From Glycomyces tenuis DSM 44171 (GTDB taxonomy: Bacteria > Actinomycetota > Actinomycetes > Mycobacteriales > Micromonosporaceae), in NCBI RefSeq assembly GCF_000427885.1, contig NZ_ATYW01000008.1, positions 1 to 55,545 on the forward strand: a DNA stretch of 55,545 nucleotides, written 5' to 3'. How positions within the stretch are numbered: position 1 is the first letter of the stretch; the number at the start of each line of letters is the position of its first letter. A program made the position numbers and the translations under genes. The notes below the pieces were generated by a model. That model did no database searches and was not told the origin of the DNA. It saw only the letters and a list, made by a program, of their open reading frames with translations. This document shows, piece by piece, positions 25,421-34,671 of the stretch.

Positions 25421-25450
25421 CTTTGAGGGTTATGCGGTGGGTGCCCGCCC

Positions 25451-26917
25451 TCAGGCCAGCTGCCACTGCTGGGCGGCGTTGTTCAGGCAGGTCCACTGCC
25501 GGATCTCGGCGCCCGGTTCGGTGCCGAAGTTGTAGTTGTCCAGGCACAGGCCCGAGTGTCGGTTGACCAGGTTGACGTAGCCGCCTCCGGCGTCGACGAC
25601 CCGCCACTGCTGGACGGTCTGGCCGTTGCAGGTCCACTGCCGCACTTCCGCACCGGGTTCGGTCCCGAACTCGAAGTCGTCGAGGCACAGGTTGCTGTAG
25701 ATGTTGCTGATGGCGTGGTAGCCGTTGCCGAGGTCGTTGAGGTACCAGTCCTGCACCGGCAGGCCGTTGCAGGTCCACTGCCGGACCTCGGCTCCTGGTT
25801 CGGTGCCGAAGTTGTAGTCGTCCAGGCACAGGCCCGAGTGCCGGTTGGCGATCCGCTGCGCGGCGGGCCCGGACTCGCCCGAGGGTCCGTCCAGGACCGT
25901 CCCGGTCGAGACCGGCACGCCGAGGTTCGGGGTGCCGTCGGCGTTCCAGTCGATCTTCTGCACCCGCGTGGTGCGCGTGGTGCCGCACCCGTCGGAGGCC
26001 GAGTCGTTGGCGTGGTAGGCGATCCACGTCTCGGTCCCGTCCGGTGAGGTGAAGAACGAGTGGTGCGCCGGCCCGTACACCCCGGCGGCGTCGTTGCGCT
26101 CGAAGATCGGGTCGGCGAACTTGTGCCAGGAGCCCATCTGGAGCGGGTCGCCGCCGGTGTACTCGAGCATGCCGATCTTGTAGTTCGGCCCGTTGCAGTG
26201 GCTGGCCGAGTACGTCAGGAACGTGCGCCCGTTCCGCTGGATGGCGAACGAGCCCTCGTTGACCGCCCCGTCCTGGGTCTCCCACGACAGCTGCGGGGCC
26301 GAGATCCGGGTGCCGTGCGCGGCGGCGGTCCACGGGTCGGCCATCGGGGCGATGTAGAGCGACTGGAGGCCGTCCTCGGGGGCGAAGGCCGAGAAGGTCA
26401 TGTACAGCTCGCCGTTCAGGTGCAGCGGGGCCGCGTCGATCGCCCAGCCCTGGTTCGGCATCAGGTCGAGGATGCCGAGCTTGGTGTACGGGCCCATGGG
26501 GTCGGAGCCGGCGCTCTGGGCGACGTGGGTGCGGCGGGCCGCGCAGCACTGCTCGACCGAGTAGTACAGGTACCAGCGGCCGTCGATCATCTCCAGGTGC
26601 GGGGCCCACATGGTGTCGCCGCCGGTGTCGACCACGACGTGCTCGGGGGCGCTGACCAGGCCCGCGATGGTGGGTGATCGGCGCATGACCACCTGGGAGT
26701 TCCAGGTGGTGGCGACGTAGTAGTAGAAGCCCTCGTGCTGGACGAGGGTCGGGTCGGCGCTGTTGGGCATGTCCACCACGGGATTGGTGAACGAGGTGCC
26801 GGGGGCGGCTTCGGCGCGGTCGGCGCTGGCGACGACATAGGTCGCCGCGACGAGGATCGCGGCGGCGATGAGCGCCAGCGCTCGTCGCATGGCGGTCGGC
26901 GGATGGGTGAACTGCAT
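25451..26917 (-). CDS. Secreted GH43 arabinanase/arabinofuranosidase with ricin B lectin domain
   Basis: A 488-residue protein. The ATG at 26917 follows GGGAGC and a signal peptide of about 38 residues. The five-bladed propeller carries the GH43 acids in order: SADPTLVQHEGFYYY (general base Asp), NQGWAIDAAPL (pKa-tuning Asp) and AVNEGSFAIQRNG (acid Glu). The last 130 residues are a ricin trefoil nearly the same as in the downstream enzyme (CLDDYNFGTEPGAEVRQW repeats). An alpha-L-arabinofuranosidase or exo-arabinanase fits best. A candidate LacI site lies at 26989-27002. Confidence 0.85.
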   Translation of the reverse strand: MQFTHPPTAMRRALALIAAAILVAATYVVASADRAEAAPGTSFTNPVVDMPNSADPTLVQHEGFYYYVATTWNSQVVMRRSPTIAGLVSAPEHVVVDTGGDTMWAPHLEMIDGRWYLYYSVEQCCAARRTHVAQSAGSDPMGPYTKLGILDLMPNQGWAIDAAPLHLNGELYMTFSAFAPEDGLQSLYIAPMADPWTAAAHGTRISAPQLSWETQDGAVNEGSFAIQRNGRTFLTYSASHCNGPNYKIGMLEYTGGDPLQMGSWHKFADPIFERNDAAGVYGPAHHSFFTSPDGTETWIAYHANDSASDGCGTTRTTRVQKIDWNADGTPNLGVPVSTGTVLDGPSGESGPAAQRIANRHSGLCLDDYNFGTEPGAEVRQWTCNGLPVQDWYLNDLGNGYHAISNIYSNLCLDDFEFGTEPGAEVRQWTCNGQTVQQWRVVDAGGGYVNLVNRHSGLCLDNYNFGTEPGAEIRQWTCLNNAAQQWQLA

Positions 26918-26988
26918 GGCTGCTCCCAGTGAGGGTGGGCCGCCGCCCGTGCACGGGCAGCGGCGTGAGCATGGTGGCCACCAGGTGA

Positions 26989-27002
26989 TGTTCACGGTAA
27001 CA
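26989..27002. promoter_or_regulatory. Candidate LacI operator upstream of GH43
   Basis: TGTTCACGGTAACA keeps the TGTT..CG..AACA frame of the TGTTTTCGAAAACA operator at 27235 (10 of 14 positions) and lies about 70 bp upstream of the GH43 start. The rest of the 26918-27360 gap holds the regulator's own sites and no gene. Confidence 0.45.
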
Positions 27003-27234
27003 AAGAAGAAGATCCGAAGTCAACGAATTGAAGGAAATAAATGTCAATCACGGCGCGGAGGCCGCCCGGCCGCCTCCATGGGGCCGAGGTCCGCTTCGAG
27101 GCGGCCGGCCCGGTGGCACTCGGCGCGGGAGGCCGCGCCGAAGAGGACGCCGCACGGCAGGGGCGCGGCGGGTGGTGCTCGCACCGCATGGCCGCTCCGT
27201 TGTCGACGGGGGTGATGAGAACGCCAATCTGAAA

Positions 27235-27248
27235 TGTTTTCGAAAACA
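27235..27248. promoter_or_regulatory. LacI operator upstream of the 27361 regulator, site 1
   Basis: The perfect 14-bp palindrome TGTTTTCGAAAACA with central CG, about 110 bp upstream of the regulator start. Confidence 0.75.
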
Positions 27249-27265
27249 AGACGAGTCTAGCAGGA

Positions 27266-27279
27266 TGTTTTCGATAAAC
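27266..27279. promoter_or_regulatory. LacI operator upstream of the 27361 regulator, site 2
   Basis: TGTTTTCGATAAAC, centred 31 bp from site 1. The left half is identical to site 1 and the right half is degenerate. Confidence 0.6.
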
Positions 27280-27360
27280 TCACGCTCGTGGGCCACACTG
27301 GGCTCAGCAGCCCTCGGCGCGCACGTCAGCGGCGCCGGAACCCGGCTTCGGAGGTACTGG

Positions 27361-28428
27361 ATGGACGTGGACGTGGACGCGGTCGGCGACGGCCCCGGGA
27401 GCGGCGGCGAGCGGGAGGCCGCGGCCAAGCCGGCCACGATCTACGACGTCGCCCGCGCCGCCGGCGTGTCCCATCAGACCGTGAGCCGCTTCCTCAAGGG
27501 CTACCAGGGGATCCGGCCGCACACCCGCGAGAAGGTCGTCGCGGCCCTCGCCGAGCTGCGGTACCGGCCGAACCTGACCGCCCGCTCGCTCAAGAGCGGC
27601 CGCTCCCACCGCCTGGCGGCGCTCACCCACGAGCTCGACCAGGTGGGCCCCAGCCGGATCGTCCAGGGCGCGAGCACCGCCGCGAAGGAGGCCGGGTACC
27701 TGCTCGACATCATCACGTTCGACATGAGCGACGCCGACGCCGTCGACGAGGCCGTACGCCTCGCCACCAGGCAGGACATCGCCGGGATCCTCGCCCTCGC
27801 CTCCACCGACGCGATGACCGAGGTGTTCGAGCGCGCCGACTTCCGCGTGCCGGCGTACATCGCCGCGGAGGAGGACGACGCGCGCACCGGGCACCGCACC
27901 GAACTCAGCGACGTCGGCTTCCCCTCGCTCATCGCCTACCTCGCCGGCCTCGGCCACGAGTCGTTCCTGCACCTGGCCGGGCCAGTCACGTACTCGGCCG
28001 CACGCAACCGCGCCCGCGCCTACGAGCGGGCGATCGCCGAGCGCGGCCTGCGGTCGGTCGGCACGCTGCACGGCGACTGGTCCGCGAAGGCCGGGTACGA
28101 CGCGGTCATGCGCCTCGGCGGCCGCATCGAGGCCACCGCGATCGTGGCCGCGAACGACCAGACCGCGCTGGGCGCGATGCTCGCCCTGCGCCAGCTCGGC
28201 CTGCGGATCCCCGAGGACGTCAGCGTCACCGGCGTCGACGACATCCCCGAGGCCGCCTACTTCGCGCCGCCGCTGACGACCCTCCGCGTCGACTTCGCGG
28301 CGCAGGGGCGCACCGCGGTGCGGGAGCTGCTCAGCCGCCTCGACGGCACCCCGCCGCCGCGGGTGCCCGCGCTGCCGACCGAACTCGTCATCCGCTCGTC
28401 CACGGCCTGGGCGCCCGCCCGGGGCTGA
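27361..28428 (+). CDS. LacI-family regulator of the arabinan locus
   Basis: A 355-residue repressor. After a short acidic N-terminal extension comes the helix-turn-helix TIYDVARAAGVSHQTVSRFL and the hinge RPNLTARSLKSGRS, then the effector-binding domain with VAANDQTALGAM and VTGVDDIPEAAYFAPPLTT. ATG 27361 was chosen because GGAGG precedes it by 7 bp. Two palindromes upstream, and related ones before the GH43 and GH93-like genes, mark it as autoregulated local repressor of those genes. Confidence 0.9.
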   Translation: MDVDVDAVGDGPGSGGEREAAAKPATIYDVARAAGVSHQTVSRFLKGYQGIRPHTREKVVAALAELRYRPNLTARSLKSGRSHRLAALTHELDQVGPSRIVQGASTAAKEAGYLLDIITFDMSDADAVDEAVRLATRQDIAGILALASTDAMTEVFERADFRVPAYIAAEEDDARTGHRTELSDVGFPSLIAYLAGLGHESFLHLAGPVTYSAARNRARAYERAIAERGLRSVGTLHGDWSAKAGYDAVMRLGGRIEATAIVAANDQTALGAMLALRQLGLRIPEDVSVTGVDDIPEAAYFAPPLTTLRVDFAAQGRTAVRELLSRLDGTPPPRVPALPTELVIRSSTAWAPARG

Positions 28429-28433
28429 ACCGC

Positions 28434-28479
28434 GCGCGGCGGGGCCGGGCCCGGATCTCCGGGCCCGGCCCCGCCGCGC
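28434..28479. terminator. Bidirectional terminator between convergent genes
   Basis: A perfect 21-bp stem beginning GCGCGGCGGGGCC with an ATCT loop. It serves both the rightward LacI gene (stop 28428) and the leftward GH93-like gene (stop 28482). Confidence 0.9.
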
Positions 28480-28481
28480 CG

Positions 28482-30728
28482 CTAGACTCGCCCGAACTGC
28501 TGGTTCCAGCCGCCGTTGCAGGTGTACTGCGCCAGGAGGGCGCCGTCGGCGGTCGAGTGCTGCGGCACGTCGAGGCATTTGCCGCTGTGGCGCGCCACGA
28601 GCCGCACGAAGCCGCCGCCCGCGTCCTGCACGGACCACTGCTGGTTCTGGCCGCCGGTGCACGACCACTGCACGACGCGCGCGTCGTCCGCGGTCGAGGC
28701 GCCGTACACGTCAAGGCACTTGCCCGAGTGCGCGGCGGTCACCTCGACGTAGCCGTTGCCGAGGTCCCGGAAGTTCCAGTCCTGGTTGGACTTGCCGTGG
28801 CAGGCGTACTGGGCGGTCTCGGCGCCGTCGGCGGTGGAGGCGCCGACCACGTCGACGCACTTGCCGGAGTGGCGCGCCACCAGGCTCACCGAGGCGCCGG
28901 AACCGGTTCCCTCCTCGAGCGACCACTCCTGCGAGCCGTCGTCGACCGAGTACTCCAATGTGGCCGCCGCGTCCTGGGCGCCCGTGAGGTACAGGCCCGG
29001 GTCCGCGGTCGACTGGAGCCTGTAGTGCCCGTCCGAGGTCGGCACGAGGTTCCACGTGCCCGTGGCGGTGTCGTCCACCCACTGGCCGATCCGCTGCCCG
29101 GCTGCGGCGCTGCCCGTCCAGATGCCGGCCGCGCGGCCGCCGGACTTGTTCAGCAGCGTCACCGACTCCTCGCCCTTGGTCGCCAGGTGCCAGTACTGCG
29201 TGTCGAGGTCCGAGGTCGCGCCCGCGTCCTCGAGCACCACGTCGGGCACGTCGCCGTTGCCGATGTTCGCGTCCGTCGTGTTGCCGCCGGTGCCGAGCAC
29301 CTGGCCGGTCCTGCGGTTGACGAGCCGGTAGTACGCGCCCGCGGAGTCGCCGAGGTCGACCTCGCCGAAGCGGATGACCGCCGGGGTCGTCGGGCCGCCC
29401 CAGACGCCCTGCAGGATCACGACGCGGCCGGTCTCCTCGACGTACTGGAGGGTGCGGCTGTATCCGGCACCGATGTTCGTCTGGTGCTCGGTCCACACGC
29501 CGGTGCTCGAACCGGTCTCGTTGACCCACACGCTGGCGCTGCCCGAGGCGTTGTACACGATGCGGCCGTCGGGCAGGTTGATCAGGACCGGGCTGCCGCC
29601 CGTCGCCAGTGGGCCGGAGCCCCCGGCGACCGGCAGGCTCCCGATCTCCCAGCCCGCTTCGCCGCCCACGGAACGGAACTCGAGCGGACTGTCGGCGACC
29701 TTGTAGCGCACGTTCGCGCCGCCGCCCCAGTACTCGTAGGTCATGATCCACTTGCCGTCGGTCGTGGGCGCGACGGTGGTCATGCCCGGCCGCCCGCCGC
29801 CGATCTCGGTCTTGCCGCCGCCCATGTCCTGCCGCAGGCCGCTGACGTCGACCACCGGCCCGCTCCAGTCGTTCCCGGTGCCGTCCCAGGTGCGGTGGGC
29901 GAGGATCTGCCCGTGCGAATCGGGCGCGGTGTCGTTGGCGGGGTCGAGGATCGCGACGCCGGAGGCGTCCACCCCGATGTAGTCGTTCTCGTCCGAGTAG
30001 AACGCGACCAGCCGGCCTTCGTAGACCATCAGGAACGGCTCCCAGATCGGGTCGACCTGCCGGTACTCGTTCGCCTCGGCCACGTTCTGGCCGATCGCCC
30101 CGGCGCTGCCGCCCTGCCAGCCGCCCTCGGCGATGATGTTGACGACCCGCCAGTTCGCGCCGTCGTCGTCACTGGCGTACAGGGCGAGCGCCATGTCGCT
30201 GCGGTCGCCGTCGTTGGTGGGGACCCAGTTCGGGTCGGCGGCCTTGCGCTCGAGGTAGTAGTGGTCGTCTCCGGTGACGATGCTCGCGAGGAGCAGGGTC
30301 CCGGCGGCGAGGTCGCCCACGCGCTCGGGGAGGGCGTACAGGTACGGGCTGCCCCAGTGGCTGATGTACCGGTCGTACGCGGGATCGCTCGAGAGGTACG
30401 CGGGGGCGGGCACTTCGGTGAGGTGCTGCCAGCTGGTGCCGTGGTCGTCGCTCTTGTGCACCGGGAGGGTCTCCCCGTCCGCGCTGCCGGACGGCGCGAC
30501 GACCGCGTTCTCGAACGCGGCCACCAGGCGTCCGCTCGGCAGCTGCGCCGACTTGGGGTAGACCGCGCAGTTCCCCAGGCCCTTCAGGCACTCCTGATCG
30601 CCCAGGTCGTACAGGACGCCGCCCATCGGGGCGTACGCCTGCGCCGGGGCGGCGGGCGCGACCAGCAGCGCGGCCGCGGCGAGGGCGATCAGCAGGGCCC
30701 TCCACCGCGCTTGTCTCTTCGGCTTCAT
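28482..30728 (-). CDS. Secreted sialidase-fold exo-hydrolase (GH93-like) with ricin B lectin domain
   Basis: A 748-residue protein with a signal peptide (residues 1 to about 32, APAQAYA). The catalytic part of about 400 residues is a six-bladed propeller with Asp-box-like turns (KSDDHGTSW, ASDDDGANW). DPIWEPFLMVYEGRLVAFYS recalls GH93 exo-arabinanases. A linker region with a degenerate ricin-like fold comes next, then a clear C-terminal trefoil (three ARHSGKCLDV-type repeats with QxW). Next to GH43 and under a shared operator it fits exo-1,5-L-arabinan breakdown; a BNR sialidase is the alternative. ATG 30728 follows GGAGGA; GTG 30734 is too close to that site. Confidence 0.75.
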   Translation of the reverse strand: MKPKRQARWRALLIALAAAALLVAPAAPAQAYAPMGGVLYDLGDQECLKGLGNCAVYPKSAQLPSGRLVAAFENAVVAPSGSADGETLPVHKSDDHGTSWQHLTEVPAPAYLSSDPAYDRYISHWGSPYLYALPERVGDLAAGTLLLASIVTGDDHYYLERKAADPNWVPTNDGDRSDMALALYASDDDGANWRVVNIIAEGGWQGGSAGAIGQNVAEANEYRQVDPIWEPFLMVYEGRLVAFYSDENDYIGVDASGVAILDPANDTAPDSHGQILAHRTWDGTGNDWSGPVVDVSGLRQDMGGGKTEIGGGRPGMTTVAPTTDGKWIMTYEYWGGGANVRYKVADSPLEFRSVGGEAGWEIGSLPVAGGSGPLATGGSPVLINLPDGRIVYNASGSASVWVNETGSSTGVWTEHQTNIGAGYSRTLQYVEETGRVVILQGVWGGPTTPAVIRFGEVDLGDSAGAYYRLVNRRTGQVLGTGGNTTDANIGNGDVPDVVLEDAGATSDLDTQYWHLATKGEESVTLLNKSGGRAAGIWTGSAAAGQRIGQWVDDTATGTWNLVPTSDGHYRLQSTADPGLYLTGAQDAAATLEYSVDDGSQEWSLEEGTGSGASVSLVARHSGKCVDVVGASTADGAETAQYACHGKSNQDWNFRDLGNGYVEVTAAHSGKCLDVYGASTADDARVVQWSCTGGQNQQWSVQDAGGGFVRLVARHSGKCLDVPQHSTADGALLAQYTCNGGWNQQFGRV

Positions 30729-30822
30729 CGCCACTCCTCCAGAGGTATCGCTCGTCGTCGAGAGCCGCAGCGGCCGCCGAACGGCACCGGCTCGTCGCGG
30801 GTACGAGCCAATCTAACAGAAA

Positions 30823-30836
30823 TGTTGTCGAAAACA
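30823..30836. promoter_or_regulatory. LacI operator upstream of the GH93-like gene
   Basis: TGTTGTCGAAAACA matches 13 of 14 bases of the operator at 27235 and lies about 95 bp upstream of the GH93-like gene. The following 30837-31115 shows no gene. Confidence 0.7.
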
Positions 30837-31115
30837 TAGACGTGTATCGACATGATTTTCGACTGGAAGCCCGCCATAGGGCCGCTGCACGCCTACACCG
30901 TCCATCGGCGCGAAAGCTGTCCGGCCGAATCCGGGAGAGACCGTTTCGCGGCCGGTACGACGTTTCGCGCCCACCCGAATGCCGCTCTTGAACGGGTCTC
31001 ATAGACTCTCGGCGGCGCCGCGGAGCGCCGAGTCCGCGGACGGCGCGGGTGAGAACGGGGACATGCCGATCACAGGCCATACGGCCGAGGATCGCGGTCC
31101 CAGGCAGGAGCAGCG

Positions 31116-31445
31116 ATGGGGACGCCGGGGCCGGTGGGCCATGAGCGCGTAGGACCGATGCGGCGGAAGCCGCCACGCCGCGGGCCGCGCTGCTGCGACA
31201 AGCGGACCCGGGCGTTGAAGGCCCGGCACCGCCTGCTGGAGGTCGTGGTCCACCACGGGCTGGTCGACCTCGGCGAGGCCGACCGGATCCGGGTCGCCGA
31301 GATGCCCTCCCCCGGCCACTGGAACGAGCTCGACGGCCTCGATGAGCGCGAGTGGCGGCGGGTGCTGGAGCGGCGCCACGTCGGCTGGCGCGAGTCCGTC
31401 GCGAAGGGCAGAACATCCATGCCGATCGAGATTGAGGAATTCTGA
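31116..31445 (+). CDS. Hypothetical protein, 109 aa
   Basis: A basic protein with a Pro/Arg-rich start, a CC pair (RGPRCCDKR) and a helical middle (LKARHRLLEVVVHHGLVDLGEADRIRV). No domain recognised, no signal or span. AGGAG precedes the ATG. Its stop overlaps the start of the membrane protein gene by one base (TGATG), so the two are translationally coupled and probably work together. Confidence 0.6.
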   Translation: MGTPGPVGHERVGPMRRKPPRRGPRCCDKRTRALKARHRLLEVVVHHGLVDLGEADRIRVAEMPSPGHWNELDGLDEREWRRVLERRHVGWRESVAKGRTSMPIEIEEF

Positions 31446-32155
31446 TGCCCAAGGCCGCCGCGATACAGCCCAACGAGTGGGCGACGATCCACGACAACTT
31501 CGTACCGTTCGACATCGGGGCGCTGAACCGGGTCGTGCTCGACTACGCGCACATCGAATTGACGCTGGCCAAACGCTGGCACCGGCGCACGGTCCTGGGC
31601 CGGACGGTCGCCGTCGCGGGCTACAGCCTCCAGATCATCGGGCTGATGGCGGCGGTGACACTGGCGTTGATCCTGCTCACCGGCGCGATCGACAACGAGG
31701 CGCTGCTGCCGGTGGTGTGGGCGGGCGCGGCCCTGTCGGCCTATGCGGTGGTCGGCAGGCTCGTGCCGTGGCTGCTGACGCCCTACCGGCAGTGGGACCG
31801 GACCCTGTTCGGCCTCGCGGTGATGGTCTCGGTGATCGCGGTGGTCTCGCTGGGAGCGGCGCTGTTCCGCAGCTGGGAGGCGGCCCCGGGCTGGGCGGTG
31901 GCGGTGCCGTGCGCGGTGCTGCTGGCGGTGATGGCCGCGGTGATGGTCGTCCACGGCCGGTACCGGGTCGCCGAGAAGCCTCCGGCGGTCGACCTCGCGA
32001 CCTTGTCGCCGGCCGAGATCGAGCTGCTGCGCAAGGTGAGGCGCCGGGCGCTGGTGGTCCTGCGGTCGCGCAACGTCGTCTCGTACAAGGACTTCAACGG
32101 GTACGACAACGCCCCGCTCAACGCCCCGCCCGCCGCGACGGAAGCGCGGGCCTGA
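31445..32155 (+). CDS. Four-span membrane protein, 236 aa
   Basis: The N-terminal cytoplasmic part of about 55 residues is followed by four hydrophobic spans (about residues 57-83, 88-114, 124-146, 155-177). A soluble tail follows with LSPAEIELLRKVRRRALVVLR and a Pro/Ala-rich end. No known family recognised. It is coupled to the small basic protein upstream. The gap to 32315 behind it holds only an imperfect GC hairpin near 32270-32300. Confidence 0.65.
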   Translation: MPKAAAIQPNEWATIHDNFVPFDIGALNRVVLDYAHIELTLAKRWHRRTVLGRTVAVAGYSLQIIGLMAAVTLALILLTGAIDNEALLPVVWAGAALSAYAVVGRLVPWLLTPYRQWDRTLFGLAVMVSVIAVVSLGAALFRSWEAAPGWAVAVPCAVLLAVMAAVMVVHGRYRVAEKPPAVDLATLSPAEIELLRKVRRRALVVLRSRNVVSYKDFNGYDNAPLNAPPAATEARA

Positions 32156-32314
32156 TGCCGCGACCGGTCGCGGTCCAGCCATCTCGACCAGTGCCGGGCC
32201 AGGACCTGACGGGCCTGGCACGCACACGTCACGTTCGCGATGATCGCCCACGCCCTCCTCGCCGCCACCCGCGCCGCCGGGGCCGAAAAACGGGGCGGCG
32301 GGATGGCTGAACCA

Positions 32315-32899
32315 TCACTCGGCTTCGGCTCCGCTGTGGATCGGTCCGTCGAGCAGTCTCGGCACGTAGTCGAGCAGTTGGGTGCCTCCGTCGAAGGTCC
32401 GGGCCTCGGTGAGGTCGAGACCGACGTCGGGCCATCCGTTGTAGACGGGCTCCCTGCCTGTCGCTCCGGTGACGACGGGGAACACGACCACGCGGTACCG
32501 GTCCACGAGGCCGGCGGCGAGCAGCGATCGGCAGAGGGAGAGGCTGCCCAGGGTGGACAGCGGACGGTCGCTTTCCTCCTTCAGGGTGCGCACCGCCTCG
32601 ACGGCGTCTCCTCGGACCAGACGGCTGTTCGCCCATTCCAGGGGCTCTTCGAGGGTCTTTGAGAAGACGATCTTCGGGACCGCGCCGAGCGGGTCGGGTG
32701 CGTCCGGCCGCGACGTGGCGGCTCCGTGCATGAGCCGGTAGGTGGTGGCCCCCATGAGCAGGGTGCGCTCGATCTTGGAGTCCTCCTCGAGCCAGGCGAG
32801 GTACTCCGGTCCCTCGAGCCCCCAGAACGCGGGCCATCCTTCGGCGGCTCCGTATCCGTCGAGCGAGGTGATGAAGTCGATCATGAGTTCTTGTGACAC
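32315..32899 (-). CDS. Dihydrofolate-reductase-like protein (RibD C-terminal fold)
   Basis: A 194-residue reductase-fold protein: MIDFITSLDGYGAAEGW (first strand with the conserved S-L-D-G), TLLMGATTYRLM (NADPH-binding helix), KIVFSKTLEEPLEW, and TLGSLSLCRSLLAAGLVDRYRVVVFPVVTG. GTG 32899 follows AAGGAG. Such YyaP/YwjB-like proteins are common in actinomycetes, mostly of unknown substrate. A related gene and an AraC regulator lie directly upstream on the same strand. Confidence 0.82.
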   Translation of the reverse strand: MSQELMIDFITSLDGYGAAEGWPAFWGLEGPEYLAWLEEDSKIERTLLMGATTYRLMHGAATSRPDAPDPLGAVPKIVFSKTLEEPLEWANSRLVRGDAVEAVRTLKEESDRPLSTLGSLSLCRSLLAAGLVDRYRVVVFPVVTGATGREPVYNGWPDVGLDLTEARTFDGGTQLLDYVPRLLDGPIHSGAEAE

Positions 32900-33093
32900 G
32901 GTGTTTCTCCTTCGGGTCGAGCGGTGGTGTTCGGGTCGACGCGAGATCGTCATGTGGCATGAGCCTTCCGTGACGGTCGGCTGGTTGCGCCGACGGACGA
33001 GGTCGAACTCCGGCCGGTCCGCGGGCGAGAGCGCTTCGAGGGCGCCGTTGACGGCGGCCTGCTTCTTGACCCCATGCCCGACGGGCTCCCCTC

Positions 33094-33636
33094 CTACCGG
33101 CTCGGCGTGTAGGCCAGTACCACGGTGCCGTTGCCGATCTCGGTCACATCGGTCAGGTTCATGGGGGTCGTGCTGAGGCTCGACAGCAGTGACGCACCGG
33201 ACCCCGCGACGAACGGGGAGATCATCACGTGCAGCTCGTCGAGCAGACCCGCCTCGATGAGTACCCGGCTCAAAGGGCCGTTGCCGTACTTCACCAGCGT
33301 GCCGTCGCCGGCCTCTTTGAGCCGGGCCACGGCGTCGACGGGGTCTCCGGCGAGCACTTCGGCGTTCCAGGCGGTGTCGGTCAGGGTAGTGGAGGCGACG
33401 TACTTGGGCAGGGAGTTCATCTTGTCGGCGAGGTCGCCGCTCATGGTCGGCCACGTCGCGGCGAAGCCTTCGTAGGTCACCCTTCCGAGCACGATGCCGG
33501 CCGCGTGCTCCAGCAGCCGGAGCTGGTACTCGAACTGGTTGTCGTTGGGTACGACCTCCATCTGCGCGGCCCAGAAGTCATCGCCGTCGAACCTCCCGTC
33601 GATCGAGATGTGGTCGAATTCGATCAGTTTCCGCAT
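33094..33636 (-). CDS. Dihydrofolate-reductase-like protein (second copy)
   Basis: 180 residues: MRKLIEFDHISIDGRF, IVLGRVTYEGFAATWP, YVASTTLTDTAWNAEVL and VKYGNGPLSRVLIEAGLLDELHVMISPFVAGSG, the standard RibD-C/DHFR pattern. The start is ATG 33636; the ribosome site is weak. It lies 95 bp after the AraC gene and 195 bp before the other reductase gene. The 195 bp between them contain a coding-like stretch (EALSPADRPEFDLVRR) that I cannot assign. Confidence 0.8.
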   Translation of the reverse strand: MRKLIEFDHISIDGRFDGDDFWAAQMEVVPNDNQFEYQLRLLEHAAGIVLGRVTYEGFAATWPTMSGDLADKMNSLPKYVASTTLTDTAWNAEVLAGDPVDAVARLKEAGDGTLVKYGNGPLSRVLIEAGLLDELHVMISPFVAGSGASLLSSLSTTPMNLTDVTEIGNGTVVLAYTPSR

Positions 33637-33731
33637 GCCTAAAGACCACCATCCCGGTGGTGGGTGCGTCTTGTATCGAACCGAAACCCACCGGCTTCGA
33701 GGATCGAGCGACACGAAGGTCAGTCCAGGCG

Positions 33732-34421
33732 TCAGAACGCCAGGAACAGGGTGCCGGACCGCAACTCGCCCGGGGTGTGGCCGGCCGCCCATCGCATCGC
33801 CCGCGTGAGCTGCGGCTGGTCGTAGTACCCGCCGACGGCGACCGCATCGGCGATCGATCCTCCCGAGGCGAGGAACCGCGCGGCCCGCCGTGCCTGCTCG
33901 ATGCTGACGAGCTTGCGGTGCGATATCCCGACGGCCCGCCGGAATCGCATCTGCGCCGTCCGTTCCGACATGCCTCGTGGCAGATCGCCGTGGCGGATCT
34001 CGTCGACGAGTGGATCGACGATCAACAGGTCTGCTCGCACGAGCCTGTCGAGGAAGACGTCGATGTTCTGCTCGGTGGGCATCTCCCATTCCCGGTTGTC
34101 CAGCACGATCCGGTCGCTCGACGGGGTCGGCAGCTGAAGATCATGCAGGTCGGCCAAGCCGAGAGGCGGGTGCAACGGCAGATAGGCACCGGGCCGCAAC
34201 TCGACGCCGAAGAACTCCCAGCCCTCCGGGCAAGTCATTGTCGTGGCCCTCGTCTCAGGCCCGTGCACGTGCACCTCCACCATGTCGCCGCTTCGCGCGA
34301 ACGCGATGATGGTGGAGCGTTTGGCCACCGAGGTGAAACTGGCCGTCGCCTCACAGCGCGCCGACCACACCCGCTGCACCAGTGGAAGTTCACCGGCGAC
34401 GGCGTCGAAGATCAACCCCAT
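33732..34421 (-). CDS. AraC-family transcriptional regulator
   Basis: A 229-residue protein with an N-terminal cupin-like part (CPEGWEFFGVELRPGAYLPLH). The C-terminal double helix-turn-helix reads ARRAARFLASGGSIADAV, then GGYYDQPQLTRAMRWAAGHTPGELR. It probably controls the two DHFR-like genes downstream on the same strand. Its start lies inside a degenerate upstream frame (34412-34603). Confidence 0.82.
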   Translation of the reverse strand: MGLIFDAVAGELPLVQRVWSARCEATASFTSVAKRSTIIAFARSGDMVEVHVHGPETRATTMTCPEGWEFFGVELRPGAYLPLHPPLGLADLHDLQLPTPSSDRIVLDNREWEMPTEQNIDVFLDRLVRADLLIVDPLVDEIRHGDLPRGMSERTAQMRFRRAVGISHRKLVSIEQARRAARFLASGGSIADAVAVGGYYDQPQLTRAMRWAAGHTPGELRSGTLFLAF

Positions 34422-34603
34422 GCGCCCACCGCCATGAGTGCCCGGACGACGGCGGGCTCATCCGCGTCCGCCTGCCGGAACTCCGGCAGGTCCGGAGCTC
34501 CCACGGGCACCGCACGACCGACGAGAGCGGAGGGCTCCGCCTCGAGGAGGGGTCCGGCGCCGGTCGCGCCGAGCGACGTCCTGGAATCGATCATGAGCTC
34601 TGC
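34412..34603 (-). pseudogene. Degenerate DHFR-like N-terminal fragment
   Basis: The frame reads MAELMIDSRTSLGATGAG, resembling the start QELMIDFITSLDGYGAAEG of the reductase at 32899; the DNA is also similar over about 45 bases. After that the reading has no reductase features and runs into the AraC start. Possibly the 5' end of a third, deleted reductase gene. Low confidence. Confidence 0.35.
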
Positions 34604-34671
34604 CATGTCCCCCATCACCCGCCTGTCGTCGCCGCGTCGACGACCGCACCTGATGTTAGAGCCACCATAAT

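Noticed and set aside
22810..25566. Rightward open frame of 918 codons
   Set aside because: It is the mirror of the (alpha/alpha)6 enzyme gene. The Val/Gly/Asp/Arg-rich text has no fold pattern, whereas the opposite strand has a signal peptide, catalytic-domain repeats and a lectin domain.
27288..30839. Rightward open frame of 1183 codons
   Set aside because: It overlaps the LacI gene in another frame and the GH93-like gene in antisense. The text is low-complexity Arg/Ala/Val and no domain is visible.
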